Shown here in pieces: positions 32,882 through 44,001 of a stretch of DNA of 64,000 bases (positions are counted from its first letter, which is position 1; each line of letters begins with the position of its first letter). Source of the DNA: Embiotoca jacksoni. Taxonomy: Eukaryota; Chordata; Actinopteri; Embiotocidae. Location: contig JAKOON010000067.1 in assembly GCA_022577435.1 (NCBI GenBank), positions 542,252 to 606,251 on the forward strand, in the 5' to 3' direction. Under the pieces are notes generated by a model that did no database searches, was not told the origin of the DNA, and was given only the letters and a program-made list of their open reading frames with translations. Both the position numbers and the translations under genes were made by a program.

Positions 32882-33744
32882 TGACCAGAAACTTGCATGT
32901 AAACTAATTATGCTCATGGTTTTTTTTTTTTTCAAAGAATATCTGTTATGTGTTGAGCAGTTCATTTGGTTACAGCTGGGATGTTGAAGAGATACTTGTG
33001 CAGTGTAATACACGCTGTAATACATGGCTGCTGTTGTTCAGGAATTATACAACTTAAATTGTAATCATTGTCTGGGAGTTTTTAACTCAAAGAAACAGTC
33101 TGTAATCTGATTTTATGTCACAAAAATCTGATATATATCAGCACAAAAGCATTCAGTCAGAGATGGTGATCAAGAGTCAAAATATGGACCTTTTTTATTT
33201 GTTTTGTTTTTTAAACAAGGCTGTTGACAGATATGTAAAGCGTTGTGAAACCTTCAAATGTAGTTTAGTAGTCATCCTCTGTCATCCATTATGTATAATC
33301 CAGTATATTCACTGCGTGTTCTGTGTTGACCTATAAGTTTCCAGGTGACTGAGTGAGATATGACAGCAGAGGACAAATTAAACAGGAAATAAGAAAAAGA
33401 TTTCACATTTGAATCTACAATCAGAACCTGAACGGACGGAGTTAATACAGTTAATAGAAAACAACGTTTGTCCCACAAAACCTCAGAAAACATTACCAAC
33501 TTTGATTTATTGGTAGCGTTTAGTTCTTCATTTCTTCTAAAGTACCACCTTGACCCGATATCACACCAAAGTGTGTAATTCACCCGTCTGTCAGCTTTTA
33601 AAGACCTCTTACTTAAAACAAGCATGTAGATGATAACATCTGTAAAATGATAAAATAAGCAGATTAGAGTAGTGTTTTGATTATTCTGAAATTTTATTTC
33701 ATATTTTGAATGAAAATTTTGCGCAAAACACGAGACACAAGGGA
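32882..33744. other. Unclassified AT-rich DNA
   Basis: No gene or known repeat recognised. The 117-codon minus-strand frame at 33272-33625 lacks any motif. Confidence 0.45.
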
Positions 33745-34100
33745 GCTACGCCCTGCCCACTGAAAGGGAAAACCTGACTGCACCACAGGCCTGTCAATCA
33801 AGCAGACACGCCTCCAAAAACACGTCTTTTTGAGGCCTAATATCTAATTAATGACGGGATTATTTGAAGGTGAACCACCAGAAAATTAATAACAATGAGT
33901 AACTTAAGCAAATGAGACCATCGCCACTTTATTGACTTTGAATTCCATTGAGAGAATATGAATGGAAGTCTATGGAGCCGGAGCCTGTTTTGAACCGACC
34001 CCTAGTGGCTCTCGGTGGTATTGCACATAAAGGGCACTTCGGCATCTTCCCCAATTTTTCAGACCCCCAAGCTATGTTCACTTTTTATGAACAGTCTATG
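33745..34100 (+). repeat. F1, copy 6 (old subfamily)
   Basis: ACCTGACTGCACCACAGGCC, TGTCAATCAAGCAGACACGC, GTCTATGGAGCCGGAGCC, CCCCTAGTGGCTCTCGGTGG and the terminus AACAGTCTATG. Its middle (AGCAAATGAGACCATCG) matches copy 1, not the young copies. Confidence 0.85.
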
Positions 34101-34940
34101 TTTCGACACACATCCAATGTCTCTGAGAGAATTCATTTTCAGGGATAATTCTTTAAATTAAAAGTATCTCGTAAAACTATTTGCAGATGCAGTTTTTCCA
34201 GCTTATTGGACTCTGAAGAGACAAAAGAAGCTGAGACACAAGCAGCATTAACATGCAGTTGTGTTTGCAGGTTCATGCGATGACAGGAGGGTAAATGCAT
34301 CCTTCACGTCTCCCACCCATCCGCATATTAACTATATTTCCTGCTACTGACAGCGTATTGATTCCACCCCCCCTCCCCCCCACACACTATTCTTAGGGAT
34401 GTAATGTCACAACAACAGCATTTTATTATTTAGTGTTGAAAGAACGAGGAATTTATAACAGTCACCTCGCACGCTATTAAAGCATGAATTCACTAATTGT
34501 CGGGTTACACTCGAAAAAACTGGCTTTGCACTTTATTAACTTAAGAAATGTGACGTGGTGGACAGGTGTGAATTTTCAAACAGCAGACAGAGAGAGAGAG
34601 AAGTGGTCGGATGTGTTGCTTTGTTGTCATAAATTACTGAACTTTAATAGAACATGCGTTTGATTTATATCACACCCTCCTTGACATGTTCTCATCCCAT
34701 TAACCCATAAAGGACAAATACAGAAAAACACAGAAATAGAAATGATTTTTTTTTTTCAAGGGCACGAGAGGCGGATGTGGTGTTCAATTCAGCAATACAA
34801 CATGTAAAATAAAAGCTACTACAGCCTCATCGCAAAAACAAAACCGTGTTTCCTCTGACTTCGGTTTCAGTTGTTAGCATGTCTGGCTAACGAAGGGCAA
34901 GGAGCACAAAAATAAAAGTTTTTATAGATTTTAACTCGAG
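34101..34940. other. Unclassified DNA
   Basis: Unique sequence with a C-rich tract at 34367-34382. The part 34460-34560 has ATTAAAGCATGAATTCACTAATTG and looks regulatory by composition. Confidence 0.45.
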
Positions 34941-35280
34941 ACATTTTGGCTGTAGCCATCTTCGTATTTTGAAATCAAAAGTGACCATATTTGGACGAGC
35001 TGGGAGGAGCGAGGGGTGGAATTGACTGACTATGCCCCGCCCACCTAAACAGGAACCGAGCTGGCTTGTCAATCAGGGCGGGAAGGTCACCAAACATAAA
35101 TCTTTTAGAGGCCTGACATCTTGAGAGAAATTGATGCTTTAGGAATTGTATTCAATTGGAGCTAGATGTTGTTGTTGTTGTTTTTTTAAACCAGCACCTG
35201 TTGGCCATCAGTGGTATTGCACTTTAAGGCACTTATGCATTGGTTTCACGTTTCAGACCCGGATGTATGTACAGTCTATG
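34941..35280 (+). repeat. F1, copy 7 (old, diverged)
   Basis: Begins ATTTTGGCTGTAGCCATCTT, which is shared with the copy at 41053. It then shows AAGTGACCATATTTGGACGA, a GGCCTGACATC word, CAGTGGTATTGCACTTTAAG and the terminus TACAGTCTATG. Part of the middle is deleted. Confidence 0.75.
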
Positions 35281-35748
35281 GTGTGCATGCCTGGACCTAT
35301 TAGCGTTAGCTTCAGTTGTCAGTGTTGGGTATCATGTATCGTCATGTCATGATTGTAGCCAGTATATTGAGAAGATTCCCATTTTAAAAGATTTAAAACA
35401 ATAAATTAATAATCGTAATCAGCTTGTTAGCTTCGCCTGTTACCTGTTAGCCGTTGTCAGCTCCGCTCAGCGCCGGCTCACGGTGACATAGTTGTTGATA
35501 CGAGGAGACATTAGTTGTGACACGACGGGGAGCCGATGTTTTCAGATAAACTTCGGCGTGACACGACAAAACGGAAAATAGAATCACTTAACTTTACATA
35601 TCATGAAAACGGACGCACGCGGTCAGCGAAAATGTTCACCCGACTGCGATTACTTCATCATTTCATCCCTCTTCAAACGATTTAGTTTGGAAGTTGCCTG
35701 GATGTGAACCAACAAAACAGGTTTTATTGCACCACAAACAGAAGCTTT

Positions 35749-35791
<43 letters not shown>

Positions 35792-36503
35792 GAAATAAGC
35801 AGCATCACCAACTTCCCCAAAAAAAAAAAACATGTGTAAAAACTGGAGCGTGACAGCTGCATTTAAATATGAAATAGCTGCAGATTTGGTTTCAGACACC
35901 TTGTACTGTGTCGCAAACAAAGCCAGCGTTTCCACCGGAGAAAGGAAAATGCATTTAAAGCACCTCTTTGTCGTTGTTCAGAACTGTTGTTCCCCCCTTT
36001 GTTTCCGTTTGTCTCTTTTTTCTTTTCTTTCTTTCTTTTTTTTTTATATAGAGGGGGGTGGGTTGGGGGGGGGTAAGAGAGAATAGGATGAAATATTTTT
36101 AAACAGTAATTACCTGGCTGGGATCCGACACGCAGGGATTAATGTGGCTGTGTGGAGCACCAGGTTCGGCGCCGTGTTGAAGGTAAGGGGAGGTGTGTGG
36201 GTTCGTGTGATGGAGCGGCGGCGGTGGGGATGTCGAAGCACAGGGAAGCAAAAGACTGGCAGAATTCTGCTGCAAGTGTCTTTTCTTTATCCAAGCTCAA
36301 GTCACTGCTTCACGCCAAGTCCGTCACAAATGAACAAGACAGATTTAGCCCTCTCGCCTCATCCCACTCCTTCCAAATCCATTTTGCAAGAAAACGTCTG
36401 TTTTCATGCCTCCCGAAACAATATTGTTACGTTTTTTGTTTTTTGTTTTTTGTTTGGGGTGGGGGGGGTTTACCTTCTTCGCTCCGTTGTCGCACAGGTC
36501 GAG
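35281..36503. other. Unclassified DNA
   Basis: Holds (CT)n at 35753-35785, T-rich and G-rich runs at about 36014-36075, and the word GTGACACGAC twice (about 35518 and 35560). No gene supported. Confidence 0.45.
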
Positions 36504-36677
36504 TTTTTTTTTTTTTTTTTTTTCGAGCAAATCCGTAATCGCGCTTTGTTCACATCCCCATTTTGCATGTAATTGACAATCACAAGCAATTCACGACTAA
36601 TTCATATCACCACAAAGCACTCCACAAAAAAAAAACGCCCGCTCGGCCAAGCTTCTTCTTTTTTTTTTTTTTTTTAA
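36504..36677. repeat. Poly(T) runs
   Basis: T20 at 36504-36523 and another long T run at about 36657-36676. Confidence 0.9.
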
Positions 36678-37414
36678 CATCGCTGGAGTCGAAGGATGCC
36701 GCGGTGCACTTTGCGCTCAGAACTCAATTAAGCGCGTCCTTGGAGTACAATATCTGTGGATTCTTTAAGTCGTTCGGGTAGCGTGGAGCGGCGATGAGGT
36801 GCTCTTACAGATGGCGTGTGACTCAGACTGTAATTAAACAGATCAGTGTCTAATACACAGTCTGATATCCAGCAGCAGCGCGAGCCAAATCTCTGTGGGA
36901 AGAACTTCCCGAGGTTCTCCGAAGCTCCTCAAGGTCGATGCAGTCGCTGCCGATTCGACAGGAAGCTGTTGTTGGAAAAATTGCTTTAACTATCTTTACG
37001 TTTTTTTAATGTTGGGGTTTTTTTCTTCCTGTTTTCATGCTTTTTTTGTTGTTGTTGCTGCAGCACTGAGATGTGTTAATGTTAATGTTAATGTTAATGT
37101 TAATGTTTTGGCTCCGTGTAGTTTCTCTGTTGGTAAAATAGCAGAATACGTTGGACACACCAGATAAACCAGGAAACTTTGCCGACGTCAGCATGTTCAG
37201 ACTTCTCTTTCAGTTTACTTTGTCAAATACATAAAACGTTTTTTTCCCTCTTTATCTTTACAAATAACCTTTGATATTTCAAGGCTCGTGTGTAAAGATT
37301 TTAAAGGCTATTTGCTGATTTCAGACAAGTTGTTAACTAAATCAGGTTTCACTCGTAAAACTATCTTGAATTTGTTGCTAGGAGACCTCTGTAAATAGCA
37401 GTCCACTATGTAAA
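36678..37414. other. Unclassified DNA with (GTTAAT)5
   Basis: Unique sequence with a perfect hexanucleotide array (GTTAAT)5 at 37075-37104. Confidence 0.6.
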
Positions 37415-37560
37415 CAGGAAGTCACCGTATTGTTACGAGCTACAGCGGTTGGTGCGAGATTGGATTGGCCGAAGGGTCGCGCACTCTAAACTCTACGTTG
37501 CTGTGATTGGTTGTTTAACTGTCAATCAACTGGTCTTGAACCCTCCCCCTTAATCCTAAC
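37415..37560 (+). repeat. Possible degenerate F1 copy
   Basis: CAGGAAGTCACCGTATTGTT and ACGAGCTACAGCGG resemble the F1 start, and AACTGTCAATCAACTGG and CCCTCCCCCTT the F1 middle. Similarity is weak and this could be chance. Confidence 0.25.
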
Positions 37561-38061
37561 CGTAACATGAACCTCTCCAAAACACTGGTAGTGTCCCTCC
37601 CGCAGATCTATTCTAGCCCCAGCCGAGCTATCACGTTCAACATTTCAGCACAGATTTAAGTTACCAAAGAAAACGTTAACTTTTTACTGCCAATCTTTTT
37701 GAAACGTAAATATTTGCATTATTCTTAGCTGTATACATAAATAAATATTTGATTATGCTAACCTGTAGTTATTTGGACATTTAGCCAGACATTATTATTT
37801 GTGTGTTTAATCGTGTTTTGGAATTTGTTATGTTATGTAGGTTATATCTTGTCAAACGAGTCGACCATATTAAATATTACCTGTTTTATTCGTCACTCTA
37901 AACGAGTCGTAGTCTTTTATTAGCGAGCCAGCGGCTAATAGCCTCATCAGTTGCAAGTTACTGGTTGGAGGCCTAAACACATACTGTTGCTGCATTCAAA
38001 TAAAAATCGTGAGCACCGTATGCTCTGCGTTCAAGTGGTTAAGTCGTTAAAAAAAAAAACT

Positions 38062-38074
38062 GTTGCTAGGCAAC
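38062..38074 (+). promoter_or_regulatory. RFX-type X-box
   Basis: GTTGCTAGGCAAC has perfect half-sites GTTGC and GCAAC. Known biology: this is the binding site type of RFX factors, frequent upstream of ciliary genes. A weak 20-codon frame starts at 38155 but it overlaps repeat F2, so it is not called as a gene. Confidence 0.45.
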
Positions 38075-38149
38075 GGCAACGTGGACGGCGTCTGGAAGCC
38101 ACAGAGGCTAACAATTTATCAAGCTAAGGGACTGAGGGGGAGTCCGTTG

Positions 38150-38407
38150 TGAAGATGAACATTTTTCTCAGACTTAGGCTGTTATCTAAGTTACGAAGAA
38201 AAACTCTACGTGACTAAAATTACAACATATTAGCTCAACATCCAACGAAACGTGAACTTCCACGACCTCTGACCTTTCTGTAAACGTCAGCAAACACGTC
38301 ACAACCTGTGAACTCGAGGCTCGTAGAAAACGTAGAGTTTTATACCACAAGAGGGCGCCGTTCATACGGACTCTTCTCGTTGTACATGGTAAATACGACC
38401 CCGTTTA
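38150..38407 (-). repeat. Dispersed repeat F2, copy 2 (inverted)
   Basis: Reverse complement aligns to 19891-20135 over about 240 bp, including ACGACCTCTGACCTTTCTGT, AACGTCAGCAAACACGTCAC and the CTCF-like core. The 20-codon frame 38155-38217 lies within it. Confidence 0.75.
38345..38359 (+). promoter_or_regulatory. CTCF-like motif in F2 copy 2
   Basis: CCACAAGAGGGCGCC on the plus strand, identical to the core in F2 copy 1 and opposite in orientation. Confidence 0.45.
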
Positions 38408-38414
38408 AACTCGC

Positions 38415-38429
38415 CATGTATAATACATG
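38415..38429. other. 15-bp perfect palindrome
   Basis: CATGTAT-A-ATACATG just beyond F2 copy 2. Confidence 0.6.
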
Positions 38430-38556
38430 AGCGTCCTCTATTGTGGTGTATCAGCATACAGTGAAGTCTCAGCAGACGGGCAGGGACACATTAAATAATT
38501 CATGAATACACACAGCCATTTTACTGCATTAAAAAAACAGCGTGTGAGACTTTTTA

Positions 38557-38800
38557 AGTTCAATTCAGCTCCCTTTTATTTAAATAGCGCCAAATGACAG
38601 AAGTCATCTCAAAGGCACTTTACGTAATATCCAGACTTTACAGTATGAGACATGTTTCCCCCCCAATGAGCGAGCGCCTGGTGACGGTCGGGGAGGAAGA
38701 GCTCCCCTCTTTAACAGGAAGAAGCCTCCAGATTCAGGGTGGGCGGCCGCCTTGCCTCAAGCTGTCGGGGTGAGAGGAGAGAAGAGAGAGGAGTGAAAGT
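38557..38800 (-). mobile_element. LINE-like 3' region
   Basis: GTTCAATTCAGCTCCCTTTT, AAATAGCGCCAAATGACAGA, AGTCATCTCAAAGGCACTTT, TTTAACAGGAAGAAGCCTCC and AGGGTGGGCGGCCGCC follow the order of a repeat very common in fish. The AATTC-type end at 38557 suggests the element's 3' end is there, so it reads on the minus strand. Class (L2/CR1-like) is from memory. Confidence 0.7.
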
Positions 38801-39708
38801 ATGGATGTGAAATGTGCGGCTGGATATTTTCCAGGTTAAAGTCCAAAGTTTGTATAAAATCCTCACAGCAGTGCTGATTTAAAAAATAAAAAAAAATTGA
38901 ATTGAAATCGTAGCTTAAAGAGTTTGACCTGTTTTAACAGAACATACTTTTCCTCCTTTGTTTAAGGTGAAATTAGACCAGGTGGGGGGGGAGTTCGATT
39001 TAAAATGGTTAAAAGAGTGATGCACTTAAAGAAAAAAAAACACACACCAAGGCTGGAGCTTAATGTCTTTATTCATCTGTAATTCAGAGCTAATGAATCA
39101 AAGTTCTGAATAATTTTTACCGTATGTGAGATATCAGGTGTATTATTTATTTTATTTTATTTTTTTAAATTTCTTGGCAGAGTTTGAAAAGAGTCAAAAC
39201 AAAAAGCAGGCGAACAGAAGCGAATCAAAGCACATATGGTTGGACGATTCAGACTCGGGGAAAACGTCTCGTCTGTCATTTAAACAAAGTTTTTCAAGGT
39301 TGGCGAATGCGTCGTGAAATCTCCAGTTGACCTGCTTTTTCATGCAATTTTCCCTGAAATGCAAAGAATTTATATCAATTCATATATGTGACGTTCAGAT
39401 TGTCTATAACTTCAAGTTAAAACTCTGTTTTTATTTCGAGTTTCACGTTATAAAATGTCACTTTTTCATATCCTTTTTTTTTTCTTCGTCAATAAAAACT
39501 ACAGTTCTTCACCACACAAGCAGTATAAATATTCTGGATTTATATCAGGTGATAAAGCAGCAGGTCTCATAACATGCTCCAATAATCTTACCTGCTCTAA
39601 TTACAACAGCAATCATAAAATGTCAGAATGAAAAGCAATATAAACAAAGCATAACATTCAAGACGACAACATTGCACTGATTAATATAGCGGCGATGATA
39701 CTTCAAGA

Positions 39709-39709
<1 letters not shown>
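38801..39709. other. Unclassified AT-rich DNA
   Basis: Nothing recognised; frames are short. Confidence 0.45.

Positions 39710-39741
<32 letters not shown>
39710..39741. repeat. Poly(A), 32 bases
   Basis: Longest homopolymer in the window. Confidence 0.95.
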
Positions 39742-39743
<2 letters not shown>

Positions 39744-40505
39744 TAATATCAAAAGTGAATTTTACATCTTGTGTCGATTTATATATGACTTTATAAGACT
39801 CTCTGATACTGACAAACAAACAAAAAAGTGACAAAGTGCTTAATTAAGACAATGGAGAAGATCACAAAAGGGGAGACGGATATTTTTGTGAGTTCTTATC
39901 TTGACAGTCTCGGCTGATAAAAATCAGTGCGGAGCCTTAAGATATAATAATAATACATTTTAGTTGGAGTGAATCAGAATTTAGCGTTAATGTGATCCGT
40001 GCCATTATGCCAGTATGAAATCTAATAGACTGATAATCTCGTGTCTTGCTGCTGGCGGAACCGAAATCTTGCGCTTGCGATAAGGAGCTCGCGATGATCG
40101 CGGTGCCGATCAGCCGCGCGCCGTCACGTCGTCATATAGTCCCCCCCCCCCCAAAAAAAATAAATAAATAAATAAACAAACCCAAATATCTCCCGTTTAG
40201 ATCTGGAAACAACAAGGAGATGCCGGCGAAAGCGGAGGGGAAACACAGGAGATGTGCAGATACACTGAAGAGACGCGATGGCTATCTACGTCTGCTTTGT
40301 TAGCTGTTGGGTTTTTACCTTCCTCACCGTCTCCGTGTTTTCAACTTAAATTTACAAAAAATATAATACATCAAACACTGTAAACAGACGTGTGCAAAAA
40401 ATGACTTGGATTTCAGTAAACATTCATATTCTCTCTCTTCCACGGTCGCTGCGTCGCCATCGCTGTTGACCCTTATTTGACATTTTCCTTTGATATGATT
40501 AGAGC
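39742..40505. other. Unclassified DNA
   Basis: Contains a perfect palindrome CGCGAT-G-ATCGCG (40090-40102) in a CpG-rich patch, then C12-A8-(AAAT)n at 40141-40175. Confidence 0.5.
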
Positions 40506-40563
40506 TGCCCTCCTCTCCCCCCTCCCTCCCCCCCCCCCCTCCTACCCTCTCCTCTCCTCCTCC
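40506..40563. repeat. C/T-rich tract
   Basis: Almost pure pyrimidine tract with long C runs. Confidence 0.8.
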
Positions 40564-40800
40564 ATTATGGAAAAATTATTAACATCTGCTACACAGACAT
40601 CAGGAGAAGTCATGCATGCCTTAATGGCCCCTTGTTTAGTCATTTATGGGTAAGCATGTCATTATTTCAGGATTTATGATGGACCAGATAGAGAATGCAT
40701 CTCTTCCCGGAGTTTCACCTAGCAATTATTTATTTTGATTTTTATGGCAACAAAGTTTCCTCTCCTCCCTCACTTTCCAATTAATGCTGATGATCAAGCA
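40564..40800. other. CNE-like unique block (strong)
   Basis: Unique sequence packed with AAATTATTAACATC, GCATGCCTTAATGG, GTTTAGTCATTTATGG, GTCATTATTTCAGG, GCAATTATTTATT and CCAATTAATGCTG. By composition the best enhancer or ultraconserved candidate in the window. Conservation untested. Confidence 0.4.
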
Positions 40801-41052
40801 TGTCTCAGTGCTTCGCTGCTTCCGCTTTAGTTTTTTTTAATATCTGCGTTTATGTCCTTTGTTGGAATTTAAAACCTTTTGTGATCCGCTTGTTTTTGGA
40901 AAGAAAAAATATACAGTGTATAGACCTATTATTAAGTTTGGAATCAAACTTATGCCATATTAGGGAGTCTATGAATACCAGAACATCAGAGGAGGTTCCT
41001 ATAATGTATGTCAAGATATTAAGATGAAATTCTTTATGAGTGAGGACTGTGT

Positions 41053-41456
41053 GTCTTTAATTACAATATCGCCGATGGCCACTAGGGGTCAGCTCAAATA
41101 CCTCTGGCCTCCATAGACTCCCTTTCAACTTCTCTCATGTAATACAAAGTGAATAATTGTTTTCCTTGAGTCATTATGATGTCATTAGCTAAACTTACTC
41201 CTTCTTATTAATCTTCCGGTGGTCCATCTGAAAACAATCCCATCATTTATTAGATATTAGGCCTGGAAAGGGGTACATTTTGGGGCGGGGGCGTGTCTGT
41301 TTGATTGGCAGGCCTGTAATGCAGTCAGGTTTCTGCTTAAAGGAGGTGGGGCGTAGCGTCCTTAGGTTCTCAGATTCCTCCCTAGCTCGTCCAAATATGG
41401 TCACTTCTGGCACCAAAAACAAAGATGGCGACGTCCAAAATGACGAAATCTGCACC
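41053..41456 (-). repeat. F1, copy 8 (old, inverted)
   Basis: GGCCACTAGGGGTCAGC, CATAGACTCCCTTTCAACTT, TTGATTGGCAGGCCTG and CCAAATATGGTCACTTCTGG. It extends past the usual edge into AAAGATGGCGACGTCCAAAA, shared with copy 7, so the true unit is longer than 430 bp. Confidence 0.85.
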
Positions 41457-42427
41457 ACATACTATTTCCAAGCAGGTTTTGAATATGCACTGAAACTATA
41501 CTAGAAACAAAAATTAAATGCACTTAATAAAGTCTGTTTGCGTTTAAAAAGTAACTTGATTTGCGAGTCTTTTGTGTTTCTATTGACTGTTGAAGAATGG
41601 TGGTAAGAAAGCTCCAGAGAAATATGTAATATAGTCAAAGTTTGACTGACATCTGATGCATTTTCCGTTGGTATGGAGCTTCAAAGTGTGATTAAATATT
41701 ATCTACCGCGCACACTTATGGAACAATTTACGGGGACATACCTTCTCCCGACTCGTTGATAAATAAATGTCGCGTCCAGTTAGCGTCACATTAGAGGATT
41801 TGTAGGTTTTGTTTTTGTGTAATTCAGTCAAATCTTTTTTTTTTGTTGCTATTTGCAGGCATGTTTTGAAAGGTGCCAAGTGCATCTTTAAAATGACTAA
41901 ATATACAGCGTGGAGGAGACAGGCCCACAAGGAGGTGAAGTCAAAGCCATGCAGCGCAGGTTATTAATATGTAGCTTACCCCTGACGCACACGCACACAC
42001 ACGCGCGAGCACACACACATGACACACATTCCTGCAGGAACGATGGCATCTTTGCACAAACCGTTCCTGACACTCCGTCCCTCTGCCCCGGAGCAGCCCC
42101 GAGGACGCCGCCTCAGATCGAGGCCATCGCGTCACTCAGCGCCCGACGACGCCGCCTACAACAGTTGGCGACGGTCGCGGGGCCCCGTTAAAAAAAAACC
42201 AGATTTGACGTGAGGTGCACCTGCTGCGTCGAAAAAAAAATGAGCGATAGCGGAAAACAAATTACTCTGGATGAGCTCGGTTGACAAAAAAACGAGAAAT
42301 TTTGCACCATGTTTCTGTCCACAATTTATTTTTCAGTCGTAAAAGCAACAGAGAATTTGAAAGACAAATTCCTTGAGTCACCTTAAAAAGTTGAAGAGCG
42401 TAAAGTTGACGCAAAGATGTGGATGCA

Positions 42428-42429
<2 letters not shown>
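41457..42429. other. Unclassified DNA
   Basis: Unique AT-rich sequence, then CA/CG-rich words at 41989-42025 and a CpG-rich stretch at about 42040-42190 with no recognisable exon. Confidence 0.45.
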
Positions 42430-42487
<58 letters not shown>

Positions 42488-42500
42488 AGGTGGGGGGGGG
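42430..42500. repeat. (TG)n microsatellite plus G run
   Basis: TG array 42430-42486, then GGAGGT and a G run (to 42500). Confidence 0.95.
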
Positions 42501-43489
42501 TGGCATTACAAAAGCCACCATCTGGTGTCAGCACGTGGTGTTGCTCACCATGACCAATTGTGTCATTAGATTATTGAATAATTAGAGGACGGATCATGTC
42601 TGCTCAAAGAACATGCCTCTCAAACGTATTCGAGTGTGTGCGAGTCGTAAACAGTCACACGATATCTGCAGGGAAAACGTTTGGGAAGACAAACAAACTT
42701 CATTAACTCAAAATGACAATAAAAAATGGTAAGTGTAGGTGTCTGTAAAGAAAAAACAGAAAAAAACTTTACTTCACTGTTTAATTTGGTGGTAAAACTC
42801 TTAATATGAGACTGTAAATCCCAGTTTCCTTGTGCAGCCACCGTGTCTCCCCGTGAGTCGAGTGTCCCCATCGAGTTGAAGGGAGGACTTTAAATGAGTC
42901 CTACGTTGCTCTGGGCAGTGGCGAATCTTTTATTAATGAAGATTGCACTTTGTCTTAGGTGAAATCGTCTCTAAAACGTCAGGGGACTCGCCTCAGAGGC
43001 CACCCACTGCCTCAACACCGAGCTAAATGGGTTTCTCTCCCACTTTAGATCGTAGATTTACTTGTTTGACTCAAAGGAAACGGGGGTTTGCGAACTTTTT
43101 TTTTTCTTTTTCTTTCTTTCTTTCTTTCTCGTGGCCAGGTGGGAGAGCAGAATGAAAAATAAGGATATGTATGAAATCCCAGACGCTTATAAAGAAAAAT
43201 TAAATTAGAGTGAGGAGGCAGTTCTCAGATTTAAGTCTCAGATGGAAGAGAGCGATCCCAGGATGAGATATCTGCCGTTTGAAAGGATTGACACCTACAG
43301 TACTCCTACAAAATGTTTGTTGGCATGAAAGTAAAGCACATTATAGTTCCTGTTAAAGTTAGAAGTCATCCTGAGACATCTGATTATCACATAGCTTAGT
43401 TTTTGAGATATCAAGGCTTCAAAGAGATACTAAAATAATATAACTGCGTGCCTTAACAAGAGATTCGAAGCAGACATGTAGAAGTAACT
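42501..43489. other. Unclassified DNA
   Basis: Unique sequence with a (TTTC)n stretch at about 43103-43128. No gene recognised. Confidence 0.45.
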
Positions 43490-43600
43490 CAAAAGTTACT
43501 TTCCAGAGTAAAATAAATACTTTCTGTATGCAGTAATTGGTAAAGTAAATTGATTACTTTTGAAGTTAAAGGTAACTAATTACTCATTAGTCAACCAGAC
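43490..43600. repeat. GTTACT/AGTAAC-rich sequence, possibly transposon-derived
   Basis: AAGTAACTCAAAAGTTACTT and GGTAACTAATTACTCATTAG recall the GTTACTTT/AGTAAC-rich ends of hAT-like repeats in fish. Too short and diverged to be sure. Confidence 0.25.
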
Positions 43601-44001
43601 TGGTTTTAACAGCTGTCCAATAGTATGAAAGTATTACAATGAAACTAGAGCTAGAGCTGTAATTGCTGGACTATATGATTTAAAAAAAAATAATAATAAT
43701 AATTATCTGTCAAATCGGTCAAATAAAATATAGTTTTGGTCATACAAACTTTTTGTAGTGTACCAAAAATCCGTAGAAGCAAGAAAAACAGGAAAAACAA
43801 CAATAAATAAATAAATAAAAGGGTCAGGTGGTGGGTTTAATCAGAAATCATTAAATGTCTGTTTTGTAAATATTCTAAGCTCGTTTTTAATTCTGTTTTC
43901 CATCTCTTTCACATCATCATCGTCATTTTAATATACCACTATACTATTTTTGGACGATTGAAAAGTCCTTTTCAGATATTTAATTTTGAAAGGATTCCCA
44001 A

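Noticed and set aside
37075..37104. (GTTAAT)5 as an array with regulatory spacing or a CRISPR-like repeat
   Set aside because: Units are contiguous with no spacers; it is a hexanucleotide microsatellite.
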